The position numbers were made by a program, and so were the translations under genes. A DNA stretch of 31,818 nucleotides from Aphelidium insulamus (lineage: Eukaryota > Aphelidiomycota > Aphelidea > Aphelidiaceae): assembly GCA_036784855.1 (NCBI GenBank), contig JAZDSV010000098.1, forward strand, positions 1 to 31,818, read 5' to 3'. The notes below the pieces were generated by a model. It ran no database searches. It saw only the letters and a program-made list of their open reading frames with translations, and was not told where the DNA came from. This document shows, in pieces, positions 27,415 through 31,818 of the stretch; positions within the stretch are counted from its first letter, which is position 1, and each line of letters starts with the position of its first letter.

Positions 27415-28250
27415 TCGTTCGCCGGGACGCCGCTCTCATCGCGAAATTTGCAATTCTATTTGCAATTCTAGCTGCGAGTTTTGCAGCCGCGTATTTACCA
27501 GCTGGACGAGCTGGGCGATCTGATCCGCCGAGAAGCCGCGATCTGCCAATCTTGTGAGAGTGTCATCGGTTAGACCGCTGCCTTCAGGCGATCGCGACGC
27601 TGTCTCGACGGCGGGATCACCGGCTCCGGCATTGGAACACCGGCCAGCTCGTGCGTGCCGTACACGCGTACCCGAATGCCGCCCGTCACTTCGACGAGGT
27701 CAGCGCCGGCGAAAATCTTGGCACCAACCATGCCAAGGAACATGATGCTGTTGGCTGGCCACAGTGTTACTGCCCCCTGCACCTTGCGCAGAATTTCGCT
27801 ACCACGCACCGACTCTTCGCTCCCGATACCGATGCAAAAAACTGCGAAAGAAAGTGTTTCGACAATGAGCTCCGATTCCGCCAAGGCCTTTAACGCGCCG
27901 GCCACGCGCTGGACTGATGTTTGCGCAAGAGTTGCGGGATCGATTTTTTAATTATAACGTGGCCATAGAGGCCCATTGCGTTGCGCAAGAGTTGCGGGAT
28001 CGATTTTTTAATTGTAACGTGGCCATAGAGGCCCACTAAACGGTCGCTGTCGGGGTCCATCTCGAAGGGCGCATTAAGCGGCGACAGTGTTGCTTGAAGC
28101 AGCGTTTGAAAATGGCAGACGTTGTAATGTACCCGAACACACAACAAAGTTTCCGCGAACTGTTTCGGGACCGATGATTGCGCACGGCGCAAGCAGCGAG
28201 TGCTCAACAGGGCCGCGCGAGCCGGATGCAACCAGACATGCGGAAAGAGC
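27415..28250 (-). pseudogene. Decayed coding remnant of unknown family
   Basis: On the minus strand three separate frames read like real protein but none is complete. Frame segments include LLCVRVHYNVCHFQTLLQA and FEMDPDSDRLVGLYGHV (28231 downward), ALKALAESELIVETLSFAVF with LWPANSIMFLGMVGAKIFAG (27905-27570), and GLTDDTLTRLADRGFSADQI (about 27560-27500). Base composition is richer in G and C than the flanks. I recognise no domain. The stretch separates the two copies of the segmental duplication and contains a 60-bp tandem repeat. It could be a fossil of a host gene, a transferred bacterial gene or part of a mobile element; the sequence alone does not decide. Confidence 0.45.
27921..28035. 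repeat. 60-bp direct tandem duplication
   Basis: The unit starting TTGCGCAAGAGTTGCGGGAT at 27921 recurs at 27981 with a period of exactly 60 bases; over the 55 bases shared by both copies I see one substitution. The near-identity points to a recent event. Confidence 0.95.
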
Positions 28251-28286
28251 GCGTTTCAAATAGATATGCTCGGAGTACACGCTATC

Positions 28287-28661
28287 GCGTGGCTTTATAA
28301 TGTATATCTATTCCCGCACACTTGCTGCTGACGAAATTAAGACGCATTTATGCGCGGGTGATCAGCGCACAACTGACATCAGCAGTCGCATTGATTGCGT
28401 GTCTGTCATAGGTGTGTATTATCCAGCCAAACCGGATATGGCACCGTTGCTAGATGCAACTATGCTCGCGCTTGTTGGGCAATTACTCCAGAAAATATAA
28501 CGCAGCACTGATATGTAGTTTTCCGCAGTCCATGCCAAACCCATGGCCCACATATGCAACAGGCACACCTCGTTGTGTGCATACTATGGCACTGCCCGAA
28601 AACCCGCGGTCAACGGCCAAGATAAATGCATCATTTTATGGAAATGGAAGGCAGTTCCAAC
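28287..28661. repeat. Segmental duplication, copy 2 (promoter side of METTL25-like gene)
   Basis: This is the partner of 26779-27134, ending 37 bases before the methyltransferase ATG. It therefore covers that gene's probable promoter and includes a protease 3' remnant at about 28510-28610. It carries about 20 bases (CTCGCGCTTGTTGGGCAATT region, about 28465-28485) that copy 1 lacks. Confidence 0.85.
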
Positions 28662-28698
28662 TTGGCATGTTTGCTCAGTGGACGAAAAGAAATTCAAT

Positions 28699-30398
28699 AT
28701 GCCACCCGCCAGCCGCCAATACTTGAAGCAACTGCTGGATGGAATCGATGCGTTTCTTAACGAGTTTGGCTTTGTATACCACTTCCACGCGGTCGACGTG
28801 TTTGTGGAGTATGCGTGGAGGAGTGCAAGTGGTGCCGGCGTACATTGCAATCTGCCCAACCTGTTCCCCGGCGAGTGGCACGCGTGGATGGATGAGTGCG
28901 TGTCACGCGCCACTACCGATATGGAAGACGACATGCCACATCCCGCAATCGTCGACACGATGCTGGCCGTGAGCGCGTGGGTGAACGCGTCTCCCCTGAC
29001 CGCATGCACCGAGGAGATGGCTCTGCCTGTGCCAATGCCCGATTCAATGCGCCGTTATTTGCACGGATGTCGCGTATTGCAGCTGAACAGAAGTTGCGAT
29101 ACCGATGCTGCCATGCCGCCTCCGAGTGCGGCGTCCAGTGGATTAATGCGGGACAAGAAGCGCCACGAAGTTGATCTCCTGTCCCAACTAGTTCACCGCT
29201 CAGTCTCCGCCAGCAAGGCCGCAGCGATTGCAACTACTGCTGCTGATACTGACACTACGGATAAGACAATGAAGAAGTCACCAACATTACTGGTGGACTT
29301 TGGAGCGGGTCAAGGATATTTGAGTAAAGTGCTTGCAGAACAGTTTGGCTATCAGGTGCTTGCGCTGGATGCTTCAGATGCCCAAACGTGCGGTGCGCGA
29401 CAGCGCCTTGTCGGCAGTGCTGCAAGTGGCACAATCCACAATTATTCAGGTGCCGTCGACTATCAGACGTTGCATATTGATGGCGGTGCATCGCAGATTG
29501 TTGGCTGCATACATCGCATGGCCGCCGAGTCATCAATTCTGGCACCCGACGCTGCCAGGCGGTCTCGGTCTTACATGTCACTGCGTATGTTCATCTGCAT
29601 ATATACTATATGTATACATGAATAATCACGCTTGACTGCTATGTAGACGCCTGTGGCGACTTGAGTGCCCACATGCTGCGAGCATTCATTCACGACAAGA
29701 AAGCAAGGAATCTTGTTAATGTTGGCTGCTGCTACAATTTACTTCAGCAATCTTCAGACTCTGGACCGCACTCTGACGGCAAGACATTTCCATTGTCGCA
29801 GTATGCAACTGGACTCGGCCTCAAATTGAGCGCACCGGCACGCATGCTTGCCTGTCAGGCCACGTGGCGGTGGCAGGATGAACAGGTTGCAAACCACGCG
29901 TCACAGGCACTCTCGTCGAGTCTACGGCGGCTATACTATCGCGCGCTGTTGCAGGTGCTGCTTTATCGTAGACACGCGCTTCAAGAGTTGCGGGTATGCG
30001 ATTTTTCTGTGGGACGGCTGCGACCCGGTGCCTTTCAGTGCTTTCGTCAGTACGTTCGCGCATCGCTGACCAGGATCTCCAGCCGCTATCCATCAGCAGT
30101 AACAGCCACGATATCTGCTCTAGCCATCAGCGATGCCGAGATCGATGCAGTGCGTGCAGAGTATGGACCGGCAGCGCTGAACAAATTGGCATTGGTGTGG
30201 ATGCTGCGTACAATGGTGGCTGGAGTACTCGAGTCGCACATACTCGCGGACCGCGCACTGTTCCTGCACGAACAACTAGGCCCCCAGGCCACCATCTCTC
30301 TGGTGCCCGTATTCAATCGACATACCAGCCCGCGCAATATGGCCATTGTTGCGTGCAAGCCGGAAGAAACTGTCTACAATGTTTTTTGTAACAATTAA
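28699..30398 (+). CDS. METTL25/RRNAD1-like methyltransferase
   Basis: Two exons (28699-29584, 29647-30398) with a 62-nt GT-AG intron give 545 residues. The start MPPASRQYLKQLLDGIDAFL is the first family-like ATG; frame upstream is open into the duplicated block but does not resemble the family. The N-terminal helical part (FVYHFHAVDVFVEYAW) matches METTL25 proteins, and LLVDFGAGQGYLSKVLA (SAM-binding motif I, DFGAGQG at 200-206) marks a class I methyltransferase fold. The splice rebuilds MSLHACGDLSAHMLRAF, the conserved H-x-CGDL motif. Later LVNVGCCYNLL and FPLSQYA match the family's C-C-Y and FPLS motifs. Family members use SAM; the target of this subgroup is not settled. A 44-base gap separates it from the next gene on the same strand. 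A small fragment of it lies at 27153-27207. Confidence 0.9.
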
Positions 30399-30442
30399 CC
30401 TTAGCCACATTTACACGCCCCTTGTGCACTTTTTGCTCAAAA

Positions 30443-30844
30443 ATGAAAAATATCTCGCCGACATTTTGGTGCGCGTTACTGCTGCTCGTTGCCGCCGTGG
30501 ACGCGGCGCCTCGTCCATCACAGACGACGTATGCTGCAGATGCGGAGATGCAAGGGCTTTTGCAAGGTGACGCAGCACCGATTACAACCGAAATCGCTGC
30601 AATCGAACCGCGTATTGCATTGGAGGAGGCTCACGCAGGCAGCTATGAATCCTTAATCGCCAGGGAACCAACCGGTACAATTGCCTCCCCGAGTGAAGAT
30701 CTATATCCGTCAGACACTGACGAGGGCGATTCACCATTGGAAATTCTCGCGGACTGCTGCGTAGGGTGCGGTATCTATGCGGCAATCTTGTATTGTTACT
30801 TCTGTGATCGTGAAAGATATGACGAAGTCACTGGATCTTTGTAA
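30443..30844 (+). CDS. Small secreted or single-pass membrane protein
   Basis: A single exon of 133 residues. I chose ATG 30443 over an in-frame ATG at 30422 because it places the leader MKNISPTFWCALLLLVAAVDA at the N-terminus, a classic signal peptide ending AVDA-AP. The middle is acidic and low complexity (TIASPSEDLYPSDTDEGDSP). Near the C-terminus ILADCCVGCGIYAAILYCYF is a cysteine-rich hydrophobic segment that could span a membrane, followed by a short polar tail CDRERYDEVTGSL. The predicted shape is a type I membrane protein with a small extracellular acidic domain. I recognise no family. The start is only 44 bases after the stop of the methyltransferase gene, so the promoter must be short or lie within that gene. 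Confidence 0.6.
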   Translation: MKNISPTFWCALLLLVAAVDAAPRPSQTTYAADAEMQGLLQGDAAPITTEIAAIEPRIALEEAHAGSYESLIAREPTGTIASPSEDLYPSDTDEGDSPLEILADCCVGCGIYAAILYCYFCDRERYDEVTGSL

Positions 30845-30847
30845 CTG

Positions 30848-30849
<2 letters not shown>

Positions 30850-30896
<47 letters not shown>
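30850..30896. repeat. (CA)n microsatellite
   Basis: About 23 CA units directly after the stop codon of the small membrane protein, between it and the convergent TRAPPC3 gene. Confidence 0.95.
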
Positions 30897-30900
<4 letters not shown>

Positions 30901-30974
30901 AATGCATTCATACAGATAGTTATGCATATAATATACAGGCAATAGCGCTATATATGTACCGCAAGTTGTAACAA

Positions 30975-31806
<832 letters not shown>

Positions 31807-31818
31807 TATTTAATTGAT

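Noticed and set aside
27555-27951. Plus-strand open frames in the decayed stretch
   Set aside because: They are arginine-, serine- and proline-rich mirror frames; the minus-strand segments look far more protein-like.

Overview
The window is compact nuclear DNA from a eukaryote with small introns. I modelled 28 introns, all 42-118 nt (most 45-55 nt), and genes lie a few hundred bases apart or less on both strands. Gene families include a gamma-tubulin complex subunit, a TALE homeobox protein, a DDT/WHIM chromatin protein, a TRAPP subunit, a METTL25-type methyltransferase, a universal stress protein and a bacterial-type class I CPD photolyase. This mix fits a unicellular or early-diverging eukaryote (for example a basal opisthokont or another free-swimming protist). 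I cannot name the species. No rRNA, tRNA, CRISPR array or intact autonomous transposon was recognised.

Layout. Positions 1-2414 hold two minus-strand members of a family of secreted ankyrin proteins, one heavily decayed and one open except for a single stop codon. Positions 2673-5404 hold GCP2 in seven exons; four of its six introns start with GC instead of GT. Positions 5556-9320 hold two more ankyrin paralogs on the plus strand. The first is frame-broken and has a 613-bp MITE-like element inserted five bases before its start codon; the second is intact. Positions 9697-12965 carry a TALE homeobox gene and a predicted secreted FCP1/SCP-type phosphatase. Positions 13053-21562 are all minus strand: a low-complexity hypothetical protein, a DDT/WHIM protein with an N-terminal PIP box, a universal stress protein, and a 1084-residue protein made of four tandem EF-hand modules plus a coiled coil. 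The photolyase (21801-23705) is divergent from the EF-hand gene.

Positions 23893-28698 are the accessory part: one intact trypsin-like protease (minus), a decayed paralog and several 3'-end fragments of it, a duplicated ~360-bp block, a small fragment of the neighbouring methyltransferase gene, and a decayed coding stretch I cannot identify. Positions 28699-31806 return to dense ordinary genes: METTL25-like, a small membrane protein, and TRAPPC3.

Most genes are unrelated housekeeping functions (microtubule nucleation, chromatin, DNA repair, vesicle tethering). The themes that stand out are local birth and decay of paralogs (ankyrin, protease, EF-hand modules), the run of GC-AG introns in one gene, and a transposon insertion that appears to have separated an ankyrin gene from its promoter.
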